Part shown: one piece after another, positions 43,820 through 53,705 of the stretch | Numbering within the stretch: the stretch's first letter is position 1 | Layout: every line of letters begins with the position of its first letter | NCBI GenBank assembly: GCA_003660235.1 | Contig: QGON01000049.1 | Span: 1 to 64,000 of the forward strand | Source: a bacterium endosymbiont of Escarpia laminata | Lineage (GTDB): Bacteria; Pseudomonadota; Gammaproteobacteria; Chromatiales; Chromatiaceae | Length of the DNA: 64,000 nucleotides | Direction: 5' to 3' | Translations under genes and position numbers: made by a program | The notes under the pieces: model-generated | The model's input: the letters and a program-made list of their open reading frames with translations, nothing else | Database searches by the model: none | Told to the model about the DNA's origin: nothing

Positions 43820-45757
43820 TCAGGCGGCTGTGGACTCAATTTTGCCGAGCAGATCCTGTAGCGGCACAGGACGGCTGAATAGATAGCCCTGAAAATATTC
43901 ACACCCTTTCTCCTTGAGGAATGCAAAGGCTTCCGGGGTCTCCACGCCTTCGGCCACGACCTTCAGCCCCATGTGCCTTGCCATGTCGAGGATCGTCTCC
44001 ACAATGATGGCGTCGTTGGGGTCGGTAGAGATGTCGCGCACGAACGAGCGGTCGATTTTCAGCATCTCAACCGGCAGTCGTTTGAGGTAGGCCAGTGAAG
44101 AGTGGCCGGTTCCAAAATCGTCGATAGAGAAACTGATGCCGCACTTTTTCAACTGCTGCATGCGCTCTACTGTCTGTTCGAAATTCTCTATCAGCACATT
44201 TTCCGTGATCTCGAAGCGCAGTTGTGAGGGGTTGATCCGGCACCTGTTGATAATGTTCTGCACACGTTCGACGAAGTTGGTTTCACGAAACTGTTTTGGG
44301 CTGACGTTCACAGAGAGGCTGAATGGCCTGTGGAGTCCGATCTGTGCCATATCCCTGCAAGCGGTGGCGAGTACCCAGTCACCAATCTTATAGATGAGTC
44401 CGGTCTCTTCCGCCACGGAGATGAATTCGTTTGGGGCGATGAGGCCGTGTTCCGGATGGTTCCACCGCAAAAGCGCTTCTGCGCCGATACATGTACCGGT
44501 AATATCCACCTGCAGTTGATAGTAGAGTTCCAGCTCACCAGCCGCCAAGGCTCTGCGCAGACCCTTTTCGATCTCCAGGCGCTGATGAACAGCCTCCTGC
44601 ATGCTTGGTAGAAAGAAGCGGCTCTGATCCCGCCCCTCTGCCTTGGCGCGGTACATCGCCACATCGGCCTGTTGCAGAAGGTCTTCCGGTACAGCGCCAT
44701 TGATGGGAAACAGGGTGATGCCGATACTGGCGCTCAAGTGCAGTTCGTGCTCCTGGACCATGAAGGGTTCTGTGAATAACAGTTGTATCTGCGCTGTGAA
44801 ATTCTGCACCCAACTGGAGGTTATCTCCCTGCTATCGCCGATCTCAGTGAGCAGAATGACAAACTCGTCACCGCCCAGGCGGGCGGCGGTATCTTCATTG
44901 CGGATTCGATGCCGGAGTCGTTGGGCGACTTGCTGCAGGAGTTTATCACCCACCCGGTGACCAAGGGAATCGTTGATGTTTTTGAAATGGTCGAGATCGA
45001 GAAACAGGATTGCGCCAAAATGTTGATGCCGTTGTGCACGGGTGATTTCCTGATTGAGACGGTCTATGAACAGACGGCGATTCGGTAGTTGGGTCAACTC
45101 ATCATAGTGGGCCTGGTAGATGATAGTCTCTTCTGCGAGTTGCCGCTCATAACGTACCTTGAGTGACTCCTGAATAGACTGGTTGAGCCGCTTGGACGAG
45201 GTGACCACCATGATCGCGAAAAGGATACCCATGGCTGTCATGGCGTAACCGACATCTGACTCCAGGGAGAGAAAACGCCAGATCAACGGTAGCATCGTCA
45301 GCAGCAGAAAGGCTGCCGCTGCCGTAAAGATGGAGGAGAGGGTGGTGACTGCTCCAGCCGACATCCCGGCTATGACAAAAACCAGAAGTGCCTGATAGGC
45401 AACATGTTCCAGTGGAAAAAGCAGCAGAGATGCAGCGCCCCATAGTGCGCCGGAGAGAGTGGCGCCGAGGATTGCCAGTCTTCTCCAAAACTCGATCCTA
45501 TCCTGTGCTGGCGTGGTGGAGAGGAAGTTGCGATAGGTCAGAAAGCGGTAGAGCGTTGTCAGATAGACAGCAACAAGCCATCCAATGATCTTCGAGTGGT
45601 CAATGACCTGCCACAGCACGAGCGACAGTATTGAGCTGTTGATCAGGATGGCGAGCAGAGAGAGCGGCATCGACCGGTAGATCAGCCGGGTCTGCTCTGC
45701 TTTGATATTTTGTTCCGCACTAGCGTCCTTTGCCAATTCGCCAGTATTTTGAATCAT
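43820..45757 (-). CDS. Membrane-bound diguanylate cyclase/phosphodiesterase (GGDEF-EAL)
   Basis: This is a 645-residue protein with about six membrane helices in residues 30-190 (a MASE-like sensor region), then GGDEF and EAL domains. The GGDEF motif is intact in RLGGDEFVILL, with the upstream FLDLDHFKNIND block. The EAL domain keeps GAEALLRWNH, EITENVLIENF, DDFGTGHSSLAYLKRLPV and KVVAEGVETPE, so both activities are possible. Such proteins tune c-di-GMP and thereby biofilm and motility. It has no neighbour in an operon. A second c-di-GMP protein of different layout is at 48959. Confidence 0.95.
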   Translation of the reverse strand: MIQNTGELAKDASAEQNIKAEQTRLIYRSMPLSLLAILINSSILSLVLWQVIDHSKIIGWLVAVYLTTLYRFLTYRNFLSTTPAQDRIEFWRRLAILGATLSGALWGAASLLLFPLEHVAYQALLVFVIAGMSAGAVTTLSSIFTAAAAFLLLTMLPLIWRFLSLESDVGYAMTAMGILFAIMVVTSSKRLNQSIQESLKVRYERQLAEETIIYQAHYDELTQLPNRRLFIDRLNQEITRAQRHQHFGAILFLDLDHFKNINDSLGHRVGDKLLQQVAQRLRHRIRNEDTAARLGGDEFVILLTEIGDSREITSSWVQNFTAQIQLLFTEPFMVQEHELHLSASIGITLFPINGAVPEDLLQQADVAMYRAKAEGRDQSRFFLPSMQEAVHQRLEIEKGLRRALAAGELELYYQLQVDITGTCIGAEALLRWNHPEHGLIAPNEFISVAEETGLIYKIGDWVLATACRDMAQIGLHRPFSLSVNVSPKQFRETNFVERVQNIINRCRINPSQLRFEITENVLIENFEQTVERMQQLKKCGISFSIDDFGTGHSSLAYLKRLPVEMLKIDRSFVRDISTDPNDAIIVETILDMARHMGLKVVAEGVETPEAFAFLKEKGCEYFQGYLFSRPVPLQDLLGKIESTAA

Positions 45758-45885
45758 AGTAATAGTTATATTTGAATTCAGGGTTTGCCTTGGATTAAAT
45801 GGAGTGATAGTGAAAGCACTCTTCTACTTATATCGGCATGATAGCCCAAAACATGAATTTAATGCGGGTATAGTTCTGTTTTTGT

Positions 45886-48714
45886 CTACGGGGTCCAGGA
45901 GAGATCCGGCTCCTCGCAAGTTTCGAGTATGACTCGCCGTGTGCCATCGCGCAGGTCGATGGCGTCCTGCCACTCATCCCCCGCTGGGGTAAGGGGTTCC
46001 CCCACGATCACTTTGAGAGGATTTCTTTGGGGTTTCCAGCGGTTGGCGGGCAGTAGTTTTCGGCTGCCCTTGAGGGTCACCGGTATTACCGGAACCCTGT
46101 TTTGTGTGGCGGTGACAAATGCTCCCAGGCGGAAATGCTGCAGGCCTTCACGGGCGGTAAAGGTGCCTTCGGGAAAAAACAGCAGTGTCTCCCCTTGCTG
46201 TGTCTGTTTAGACAGAAAGGATGTGTCGCCGGCTCCGCCACCATGGTCGAAACGTTCGACAAAGAAGGTGCCGATGCGTTGCAGAAACAGCCGGGGAATG
46301 AATTTGTCTTGCAGTTCCGCCTTTGCCACAAAATGAAAGGTGAACGGCACTGCTGCGAGCAGAATCAGACCATCCAGATAACTTGAGTGGTTGGCCACCA
46401 GTACCGAGACCCGGTTTTCCGGTATATGGTCCAGTCCCTCGACCTGCAGGCGGATGCCGCAGAGTTTCATCAGCAGCCTGGCGCTGTGGTGCATGATACG
46501 GCGGCGCAGGCTGGTGCCTGGAAGCAGTATCACGAGCAGCCAGACAATCGTGGCGCCGGCAAGGAACAGGGTCCAGGCATATCCGGCGTAGAGCCACTCG
46601 CCGGTTTTGTGTCGCCATCTCTGCAACTGCACCGGCAGACCGGCGGCAATCAGATCCGCAAACTGCCGCCAGACTGGCGGACGGCCCTTGATCAGTTCTC
46701 CCTGTTCATAGGCTTCACGGCAGGCAGAGCGGCGTATCTTGCCACTCGATGTCTTGAGTACGGTGTGTGGCGGCACCAGGGCAATGTTGTCCGGTGGTGT
46801 ATCGATCAGTTGGCTAAGTGAGCGGATGATCTCGGTGCGTAACCGCTCTTGTGTATCTGGCGCCGTCTCCCTGATTTCGGCCATCACCACCAACCCCTCG
46901 GTGCCTGTTGCCTCATTCAGGTGACCGAAAACCGCTACACAGCCCTTGCGGATACCTTCGATCTCTCCGATTTTCTCTTCCACCTCCTGAGGATAGATAT
47001 TGCGGCCGGCACGGATGATCATGTCCTTGCTGCGGCCAGTCAGATAGATCTCATTTCCAACCCGGTAGGCCATGTCGCCGGAGTCGAGCCAGTCGCCGTC
47101 AAACAGTTGGTGGGTGGCTTTGGGGTTGCGAAAGTATCCGCGGGTGGCGGAAGGTCCCTGAAATTGCAGGTGGCCCTCCTGTCGATCAGGCAACACCCGG
47201 CCGTTTTTGTCCAGGATACGGATGTCGTGATTCGCCAATGGCGCCCCACAGGCGGCGAACTCCAGGGGGTACTCATCGCTCTCCCCGGCCACAAGCGCCA
47301 GACCGGACTCCCGCATCGGGCGGCGCTGAATGCGATCGATAGGGGCAATCCTGCCGGGGGGAGGGAATGTCAGCCCTACTGAACACTCGGCCAAGCCGTA
47401 GACCGGCGCCATCGTATTATTGGCAAAGCCATAGCTGGAAAAGTGGCTGCTGAAGCGGCGGATAGTGGCTGGGCTTACGGGCTCGGCACCATTGAAAGCC
47501 ATCCGCCAGCTGCTGAGATCCAGGCCTTCGATCTCCTCGTCCCGAACTTTTTTCAGGCAGAGTTCGTAAGCGAAATTGGGTGCGGCGGAGAGAGTGCCTT
47601 TGTGATCGTGAATCGCCCACAGCCAGCGTTGTGGTCTGACAAGAAACCGCAGGGGCGACATCAGCACCAGGGGAATGCCGAAATAGAGACTGCCGAGCCA
47701 GGCGCCGATCAATCCCATGTCGTGATAGAGGGGCAGCCAGCTGACGAAGACATCTTCCTGAGTGATCGCCACCGCCTCCCCCATAGAACGGATATTTGCC
47801 AGCAGATTGTAATGGCTTAGCTGTACTCCTTTTGGCGAGCCTGTGCTGCCGGAGGTGTATTGGATGAAGGCGATGTCATCAGGTCGGGAACGCGGCAGCG
47901 GGGTTGAAACAGACTCACGATCGAGATCATTTGATACCAGGATCTGCAGATCCTGATTGAGTAGATTCCTCAGCAGGATGGAGACGCTCTTTGCCTCCGG
48001 GACGGTGATCAGCATAACCGCGCCGGCATTTTCCAGGATGCGCACATGCCGTTTCAGATGGTCCTCGATCTGGGAGAGTCTGACGGGTGGATAGATGGGA
48101 ACAGGGGTGGCGCCGGCCAACAGAATTCCGAAGAAACTGAAGAGATAGTCAGCCCCGGTGGGCAGCATGATCGCAACGGTTTGACCGGGTTGCAGGCCGT
48201 GTTCAATCAGGGAGATCGCAACCCTGCGCGCACCCTGCCAGAGTTCTTTGTAACTGATTGGTGTGGGCTGCTCGCCGTCACCATAAAGAAGGATATGGGT
48301 GTGGTCGGGGCTCTGTCTGCTGTGCCATTCAAGTACCTCCGGCAGGGTTTTTGCCTGTTCCGGGAGTCGGGCGAGAGATGTGACTTCTGCGGGTGGATGG
48401 GGTCGAGTACGCATCTTCTCCTGCTGCGTAGGATCTGTGGAGAGGATGCTCTGGAGGATATCCGCCGGTGTTTCGACCGTTGCGAACAGCAGTTCGGGCA
48501 ACTGTACGGCAAATTGTTGTTCCACCCGGTTCAGCAGTTCAACCCGGCTGAGGCTGTCGAAACCGAGGTCACTGTCCAGTCTGTCGGCCAGTTTTGGCTC
48601 AGGAAGACTGGGCTGTCCGGAATGAAGTTCAGCCACCAGTTCACCCACGACGGCAAGCAGCTGCGAGGAGGTCTGTTTTTCATCCAAGTCTGTGGTGTCG
48701 GAAGTAATGGGCAC
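45886..48714 (-). CDS. ACP-acyl-AMP ligase-acyltransferase fusion protein
   Basis: This 942-residue protein has three parts. Residues about 15-95 are an acyl carrier protein with phosphopantetheine Ser54 in LGFDSLSRVELL. Residues about 125-690 are a fatty acyl-AMP ligase/acyl-CoA synthetase (YTSGSTGSPKGVQLSH, NNTMAPVYGLAECSVGLTF, LTGRSKDMIIRAGRNIYPQE). After a membrane-associated linker, residues about 740-925 are a PlsC-type acyltransferase (VANHSSYLDG, HX4D intact; FFPEGTFT). The likely reaction series is activation of a fatty acid, loading on ACP, and transfer to a lysolipid or other acceptor, all on one chain. It is a different arrangement from Aas (acyltransferase then ligase). Confidence 0.9.
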   Translation of the reverse strand: MPITSDTTDLDEKQTSSQLLAVVGELVAELHSGQPSLPEPKLADRLDSDLGFDSLSRVELLNRVEQQFAVQLPELLFATVETPADILQSILSTDPTQQEKMRTRPHPPAEVTSLARLPEQAKTLPEVLEWHSRQSPDHTHILLYGDGEQPTPISYKELWQGARRVAISLIEHGLQPGQTVAIMLPTGADYLFSFFGILLAGATPVPIYPPVRLSQIEDHLKRHVRILENAGAVMLITVPEAKSVSILLRNLLNQDLQILVSNDLDRESVSTPLPRSRPDDIAFIQYTSGSTGSPKGVQLSHYNLLANIRSMGEAVAITQEDVFVSWLPLYHDMGLIGAWLGSLYFGIPLVLMSPLRFLVRPQRWLWAIHDHKGTLSAAPNFAYELCLKKVRDEEIEGLDLSSWRMAFNGAEPVSPATIRRFSSHFSSYGFANNTMAPVYGLAECSVGLTFPPPGRIAPIDRIQRRPMRESGLALVAGESDEYPLEFAACGAPLANHDIRILDKNGRVLPDRQEGHLQFQGPSATRGYFRNPKATHQLFDGDWLDSGDMAYRVGNEIYLTGRSKDMIIRAGRNIYPQEVEEKIGEIEGIRKGCVAVFGHLNEATGTEGLVVMAEIRETAPDTQERLRTEIIRSLSQLIDTPPDNIALVPPHTVLKTSSGKIRRSACREAYEQGELIKGRPPVWRQFADLIAAGLPVQLQRWRHKTGEWLYAGYAWTLFLAGATIVWLLVILLPGTSLRRRIMHHSARLLMKLCGIRLQVEGLDHIPENRVSVLVANHSSYLDGLILLAAVPFTFHFVAKAELQDKFIPRLFLQRIGTFFVERFDHGGGAGDTSFLSKQTQQGETLLFFPEGTFTAREGLQHFRLGAFVTATQNRVPVIPVTLKGSRKLLPANRWKPQRNPLKVIVGEPLTPAGDEWQDAIDLRDGTRRVILETCEEPDLSWTP

Positions 48715-48958
48715 TGCCTGAAAAAGTCCGGATTTTTTGTATCAGTGGATATATCTAAGCATAGTTGGGAATGGATTTGGAGGCAGTGCGTCAGTGAGTC
48801 GCCTTGAGTTCTCGTTTGCTTGGGAATGGAAGCTGGAAACAGGTCGATCCATCTCAGCTAAAAATTGGGAGAACTGCCTTGGAATTTCACCCTTGTAATA
48901 TGCAGGTAAAATGTCCAATAATGTCAAAACGTAAAATAGCAATGGACGTGGTACCTCT
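48715..48958. other. Intergenic region between divergent genes
   Basis: These 244 bases separate the ligase fusion and the HTH-PAS-GGDEF-EAL gene and should contain both promoters. I see nothing else that I can support. Confidence 0.4.
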
Positions 48959-51900
48959 ATGGATATGGGTTTTGGAAAGCGATTGTCCCAACTTGTCGGA
49001 GAACAGGATCTCTCTCCCGGCGAGCTGGCGAAAGCGTTGGGGGTCTCACGGCAATCGCTGCATAGTTGGCTCAACGGTGGAAATATATCAACGGCCAAGC
49101 TCAATCGTCTGACCCAGTATTTTCACGTGAGCAAACGATGGCTGGCCGAGGGAGAGGGGGCACCCACCGGTGAAAATACCGGGCAGGGGATTTATGAGGT
49201 ACAGGCCAGGGAGCTGATCCAGGATGTGGTCAACAGTGAGGCCCGGTTGAGCCTGGCGGTCAAGGCTACAGGACTGATAATCTGGGAATACGATCTTTAC
49301 TCGGACGAGTTGTTGTGGAGTGAAGAAACCTGTCCGTACAGTGAAACGCCGTTTTCAGAGGTCTACCCAAACATGGATAGCCTGGTGGAGGCGCTCGAAA
49401 AGCCAGACCGGGCTGGATTCCGCGAACTGATCGAAAGATTGCTGTCCGGCGACCAGAAGGGATACACCGAGCTCCCTCTGAATTTATCCAGTGGTACCGG
49501 TATTTATGGAATTTGGGTTGCCTGCCGCTTCGATGGCATGGGGAGACCGAATGGAGTCATCGGCGCACTCCAGGACATCACCAAACGCAAACAAGCCGAG
49601 TTTGCCCTGCTGAAAAGTGAAACGCGATACCGCGATCTGCTGGAGGTAAGCAGTGACAGTATTTGTGAAGTGGGGCCGGACGCACGATATACCTATGTGA
49701 GCTCCAAAATCGAGGGGATGCTCGGTTACACGCCCGAGGAGGTAATTGGCAAAACGCCGTTCGATTTGATGCCACGGGATGAAGCGGAAAGAGTGTCGGC
49801 TGTGTACGACGCCATCGTAGAGTCAGGTAAGCCGTTTAAGGGACTTGAATATGTCAGCCGGCACAAAACAGGGCGGCTGGTGTACCTTGAGACCAGCGGT
49901 ATCCTGAAATTCGACCAAGAGGGTGGCTATCTGGGTTATCGGGGAGTCGTACGGGATATTACCGGGCGTAAGCAGATGGAAGAGAACCTGCGCGCCAGTG
50001 AACAGAACTTCAGGCAGCTTACCGAGCATATCCGTGAGGTCTTCTGGCTCGTGACTCCCGATTGGCAGAAGATCATCTATGTCAGTCCCGCCTATGAAAA
50101 GGTATGGGGCCGTTCCTGTGAATCGCTCTATCAGAAGCCACTCTCCTGGCTGGATGCGATTCATCCTGATGACCTGAGCAGGGTCGCGGATTACATCACC
50201 GAGAAGAGCCAGGGTGATCTGACAGATATCGAATTTCCAGAATATCGCATCGTTCTTCCGGATCGCTCGGTGCGCTGGATCAAAGCTATGGGCTACCCTG
50301 TCCGCAATACCGCAGGGGAAATCTATCGCATTGCCGGCATGGCGGAGGACATCACTGACCGCAAGCAGGATGAGGATGAATTTCGTTTGGCCACCAGCGT
50401 GTTTGAAAACGCTTCCGAAGGCATCTTGATTACCGACGTCGATAGCAGGATTCTGCGCGTCAATCGGGCTTTTTCCGAGATCACCGGGTATTCGCCACAA
50501 GATGTCATTGGTCAAAAAGCGGGGCTTCTGCGCTCCCAGCACCATGATGATTCTTTCTACCAGAGATTATGGGCGACTCTTGCCGAAAAGGGACACTGGA
50601 GCGGTGAGATATGGAACCGGCGTAAGGACGGGGAGGTTTTTCCGGTTTGGCAGAACATTTCCGCCGTTCATGACCAACAGGGGAACATTACGCAATATAT
50701 TGGTATCTTTTCCGATATTACAGAACAGAAGCTCTCTGAGGAAAGGATCTCCCGGCTGGCCCATTATGATGTACTTACCGATCTGCCCAACCGGCTGTTG
50801 TTCAACACACTCTGTGAGCACGCGCTGCAACAGGCACAGCGTGAAGGCCATCAGGTGGCGGTGCTGTATCTCGACCTTGACCACTTCAAGCACATCAATG
50901 ACGCGTTCGGGCATCCGGTCGGTGACAAAGTGCTATGGGACGTTGGTGTGCGCGTCAGATCGATCCTCAGGGAGGAGGATACAGTTGCGCACCTGGGTGG
51001 AGACGAATTTGCGGTCATCCTGGAAAGAGTTCCCGATGCCGGCGCCGCCGCAGTGGCGGCTGAGAAGATATTGTCGGTGTTCAAGCAGCCCATCCGCATC
51101 GGAAGCCAAACGCTGCAAACGAGTGTGAGCATGGGAATCAGTGTATTTCCGGAGGACGGGACCGATGTCTCGACACTGCTCAAGCACGCAGGCACGGCGA
51201 TGTATCGATCCAAGTCGCAAGGGCGTGGTGCGTTCAGCTTCTATCGCAAGGAGATGACAGCAGTCGCATACGAGCGAGTGAAACTTGAGGCGGGCTTGAG
51301 AGAGGCGCTCGAACAAGATCAGTTCAGAGTCTATTACCAACCCAAATACTCTCCAGTGGAGGGAAAAATCGTTGGTGCAGAGGCGCTCATCCGCTGGCTT
51401 CATCCCGAAGAGGGTATTATCTCACCCTTACGCTTTATTCCCATTGCGGAAGAGAGCGGCCTGATCATTCCCATTGGTGAATGGGTGCTGCGAACCGCCT
51501 GCGCCCAGGCTGCGCAATGGCGGCGAAGTGGACTTCCCATGGAGCACATCGCAGTCAATGTGGCAGGTCCTCAAATGATGCGCGGCAATATCGTGGCCAC
51601 CATCGAGAGAATCCTGGCTGAAACCGGTCTTGAACCCGGCGCGCTGGAGATTGAAGTTACCGAAACCTTCATCATGCAGCAGGCCAAAAAGACTATCAGT
51701 TCTCTTGAACGGCTGCGTTCACTGGGAGTCGGCTTGGCGATTGATGATTTCGGTACAGGTTATTCATCACTGGCCTACTTGAAACAATTACCAATAGATC
51801 GTCTAAAAATCGATCGTTCGTTTGTGAAAGACATATTGGATGACCCGGAGAATCGCGCGATTACGACGGCTGTGATCTCGCTTGGCCACAGTCTAGGTCT

Positions 51901-52039
51901 CAAAATCACCGCCGAGGGCATAGAGAATCAGGAACAGGCGCGGTTTCTCTATGCGCTTCAGTGTGATGAGGGGCAAGGATACCTCTACAGCCCACCTGTT
52001 CCGGCAGAGGAGTTCGAGGTGCTTTTAAGAGGGCAGTGA
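48959..52039 (+). CDS. XRE-type HTH fused to PAS-GGDEF-EAL c-di-GMP regulator
   Basis: This is a 1026-residue protein. Residues 1-65 form a helix-turn-helix of the XRE (Cro/CI) type: FGKRLSQLVGEQDLSPGELA, KALGVSRQSLHSWLNGG. Four PAS domains follow (about 90-205, 215-335, 345-460, 473-590), then GGDEF (HLGGDEFAVIL near 677) and EAL (GAEALIRWLHPEEG near 806, DDFGTGYSSLAYLKQLPIDR). Both catalytic motifs are intact. There is no membrane segment, so it is cytoplasmic. Joining a repressor-type HTH to c-di-GMP turnover domains is uncommon and suggests it may couple DNA binding to c-di-GMP levels. No operon partner. Confidence 0.93.
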   Translation: MDMGFGKRLSQLVGEQDLSPGELAKALGVSRQSLHSWLNGGNISTAKLNRLTQYFHVSKRWLAEGEGAPTGENTGQGIYEVQARELIQDVVNSEARLSLAVKATGLIIWEYDLYSDELLWSEETCPYSETPFSEVYPNMDSLVEALEKPDRAGFRELIERLLSGDQKGYTELPLNLSSGTGIYGIWVACRFDGMGRPNGVIGALQDITKRKQAEFALLKSETRYRDLLEVSSDSICEVGPDARYTYVSSKIEGMLGYTPEEVIGKTPFDLMPRDEAERVSAVYDAIVESGKPFKGLEYVSRHKTGRLVYLETSGILKFDQEGGYLGYRGVVRDITGRKQMEENLRASEQNFRQLTEHIREVFWLVTPDWQKIIYVSPAYEKVWGRSCESLYQKPLSWLDAIHPDDLSRVADYITEKSQGDLTDIEFPEYRIVLPDRSVRWIKAMGYPVRNTAGEIYRIAGMAEDITDRKQDEDEFRLATSVFENASEGILITDVDSRILRVNRAFSEITGYSPQDVIGQKAGLLRSQHHDDSFYQRLWATLAEKGHWSGEIWNRRKDGEVFPVWQNISAVHDQQGNITQYIGIFSDITEQKLSEERISRLAHYDVLTDLPNRLLFNTLCEHALQQAQREGHQVAVLYLDLDHFKHINDAFGHPVGDKVLWDVGVRVRSILREEDTVAHLGGDEFAVILERVPDAGAAAVAAEKILSVFKQPIRIGSQTLQTSVSMGISVFPEDGTDVSTLLKHAGTAMYRSKSQGRGAFSFYRKEMTAVAYERVKLEAGLREALEQDQFRVYYQPKYSPVEGKIVGAEALIRWLHPEEGIISPLRFIPIAEESGLIIPIGEWVLRTACAQAAQWRRSGLPMEHIAVNVAGPQMMRGNIVATIERILAETGLEPGALEIEVTETFIMQQAKKTISSLERLRSLGVGLAIDDFGTGYSSLAYLKQLPIDRLKIDRSFVKDILDDPENRAITTAVISLGHSLGLKITAEGIENQEQARFLYALQCDEGQGYLYSPPVPAEEFEVLLRGQ

Positions 52040-52124
52040 GACCAAGCCTGGTTTATGAATCGTTTCCGACACGAACCAGGCGTTGTGTCCCGAGTGAGAC
52101 AAAACAGGACAGGTTAGAGTTACC

Positions 52125-52706
52125 TCAGACTAGTGCTCGCCATGCAGCCATCAATGCGAACGTCATGAAAAACCCACCACTTAGCCGGTGCAGCCAACGA
52201 AGTGGCATGCGTTGCAACAGCGTACGCCCTGCCCAGACCCCAAGCGCTGTAACCAGTATCAGGGCTGCTGTTGCCCCCAGCCACACAGGCCAAGGTGCCA
52301 TACTGCCAGCCAAGCCCGCCACCGCGATCTGGGTCTTGTCACCAAATTCCGCCACCAGGATCAAAAGCAGAGTTGTGTAGAAGATACCGTGGCCCGGTCT
52401 TTCCTCCACCTCATCCGACTCCTCCTCATCCTTGTGAAGAAGGGTGTGAATACCGAAGACGCCGAACATCACCGCTACAACGCCAGCAAGTACGCGCTCA
52501 GGAACCCATGCTGCAATACCTGCGCCGAACAAAACTGCGAGTGCATTCAATACGAGAAATGCCAACGTAGCACCGAGCAGTACGGGCCAATGACGGTGGC
52601 GTGTTGCCAGAGTCATACACACTAGCTGACTCTTATCTCCGATCTCCGCCAAGGCGATGAGGGTAAACGACGATAAGGCAGCAGAAAATGATTCAGGAGG
52701 GATCAT
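52125..52706 (-). CDS. GDT1/TMEM165 (UPF0016)-family divalent cation transporter
   Basis: This is a 193-residue membrane protein from the ATG at 52704-52706 (MIPPESFSAALSSFTLIALA); two further starts upstream (52739, 52760) are possible but lack clear ribosome-binding sites. The two family signature motifs are present: AEIGDKSQLV in the first half and AEFGDKTQIA in the second, in six membrane helices with a charged loop (KDEEESDEVEERPG). The family exports Mn2+ or exchanges Ca2+/H+. No manganese (yybP-ykoY) riboswitch is evident upstream. Confidence 0.88.
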   Translation of the reverse strand: MIPPESFSAALSSFTLIALAEIGDKSQLVCMTLATRHRHWPVLLGATLAFLVLNALAVLFGAGIAAWVPERVLAGVVAVMFGVFGIHTLLHKDEEESDEVEERPGHGIFYTTLLLILVAEFGDKTQIAVAGLAGSMAPWPVWLGATAALILVTALGVWAGRTLLQRMPLRWLHRLSGGFFMTFALMAAWRALV

Positions 52707-52866
52707 GGTTGACTGTGCATGGCACGATACAGTGCTCATATTCGCATGCATTAACTTCAATTGTAATACGAGATAATTATTATAAAATCATTCGGATATT
52801 TAGGTTCAGAGTAATAACTGCCGGTGCCTAACCAACCTCTGCGCATGGCTGCATGCGCCAATTCAG

Positions 52867-53301
52867 TCAGGATAATATGTGCTCCAATTCCTGTTTAGAG
52901 AAACCGGCATCCTCTCCGTACTCCTGTCTCAGATCCTTATCGGCAAGATCTCTGGCACTGGGTTTATCATGGCGGTTATCAAGATGAAAATCGTACCTGT
53001 CCCGTAGGTAACGGTGGCGCTTCCAGGCATTTCTTTGGGCAACGGCTACTGTGGTTGACTGTTGGGCCCGCAGGGATTTCACGGCACTATTACGCGGCTT
53101 CCTCTTTTTGTTTTTTTCGGTTTTGCCGTCCTTGACTTGGTGGCGCAGGGCCTCAATTGTGTTTTTGCAGTGTTTGAGTTCAGCCTCCAGTCGTTTGATC
53201 CTCTGTTTAAGATCCCGGATGCCTGCCTGATCCTCTACGGCGCTCGGAGCGCGAATCTTGTCTTTCTTCTTTAGCTTTTTCTTTTCTTTCTTTTTCATCA
53301 T
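52867..53301 (-). CDS. Basic coiled-coil protein, unknown
   Basis: The ATG pair at 53296-53301 (MMKKKEKKKLKKKDKIRAPS) gives 144 residues; the TTG at 53322 is an alternative start. It has a lysine-rich N-terminus, a coiled coil (residues about 30-65, DLKQRIKRLEAELKHCKNTI) and another basic stretch. A C-terminal part (RYLRDRYDFHLDNRHDKPSA, RQEYGEDAGFSKQELEHILS) has the look of a short helical tail. No signal peptide. Nucleic-acid binding is possible from charge alone; function unknown. Confidence 0.65.
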   Translation of the reverse strand: MMKKKEKKKLKKKDKIRAPSAVEDQAGIRDLKQRIKRLEAELKHCKNTIEALRHQVKDGKTEKNKKRKPRNSAVKSLRAQQSTTVAVAQRNAWKRHRYLRDRYDFHLDNRHDKPSARDLADKDLRQEYGEDAGFSKQELEHILS

Positions 53302-53322
53302 GCATTCAACCGCGAAGCGCAA

Positions 53323-53672
53323 CTGTAAGTTTAATCTCTAGTGTTATGGAAAACCTCGAAAGATGTCAAGTGGCCGGGGCGTTTCGTGGTTGAATACCAG
53401 TTTGTGGCTACGTCCAGACTACTGAGGCACCGTCAAACGAAAGGGACGGCAACGGTTAGGTTTGGGCTACGTTGGTGAGATGCCTGCTCTCTACTCTACC
53501 CTATTGTTTCTATAGGGGGCTATAAATATCTGTCTGGAATGTCGGCTTCGGATGTTAATAAACAGCATGGACAACCGTTTGGTAAGGCGCCGGAATGATA
53601 TGTGATTAATTATTTTCCCCAGGTTGTTTTGAGGTGAGAGTTTCTCGGTCTGCATGATTCAACACCATAACC
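53323..53672. other. Intergenic region upstream of the DGR RNA
   Basis: I see no gene in these 350 bases. They are AT-richer than the DGR RNA that follows and end just before its candidate promoter. Confidence 0.4.
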
Positions 53673-53701
53673 TTGCCGCATAAGAAATATCTTTCTATAG
53701 T
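53673..53701 (+). promoter_or_regulatory. Candidate promoter of the DGR RNA
   Basis: TTGCCG (53673-53678), a 17-base spacer and TATAGT (53696-53701) make a good sigma-70 pair. Transcription from about 53708 would yield an RNA that starts at a small hairpin (TGTCAC-CTGT-GTGACA, 53706-53721) and runs through the template repeat. Confidence 0.6.
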
Positions 53702-53705
53702 GGGG

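Noticed and set aside
52740-52866. Manganese (yybP-ykoY) riboswitch upstream of the GDT1-family gene
   Set aside because: The conserved riboswitch core is not visible in the upstream sequence.
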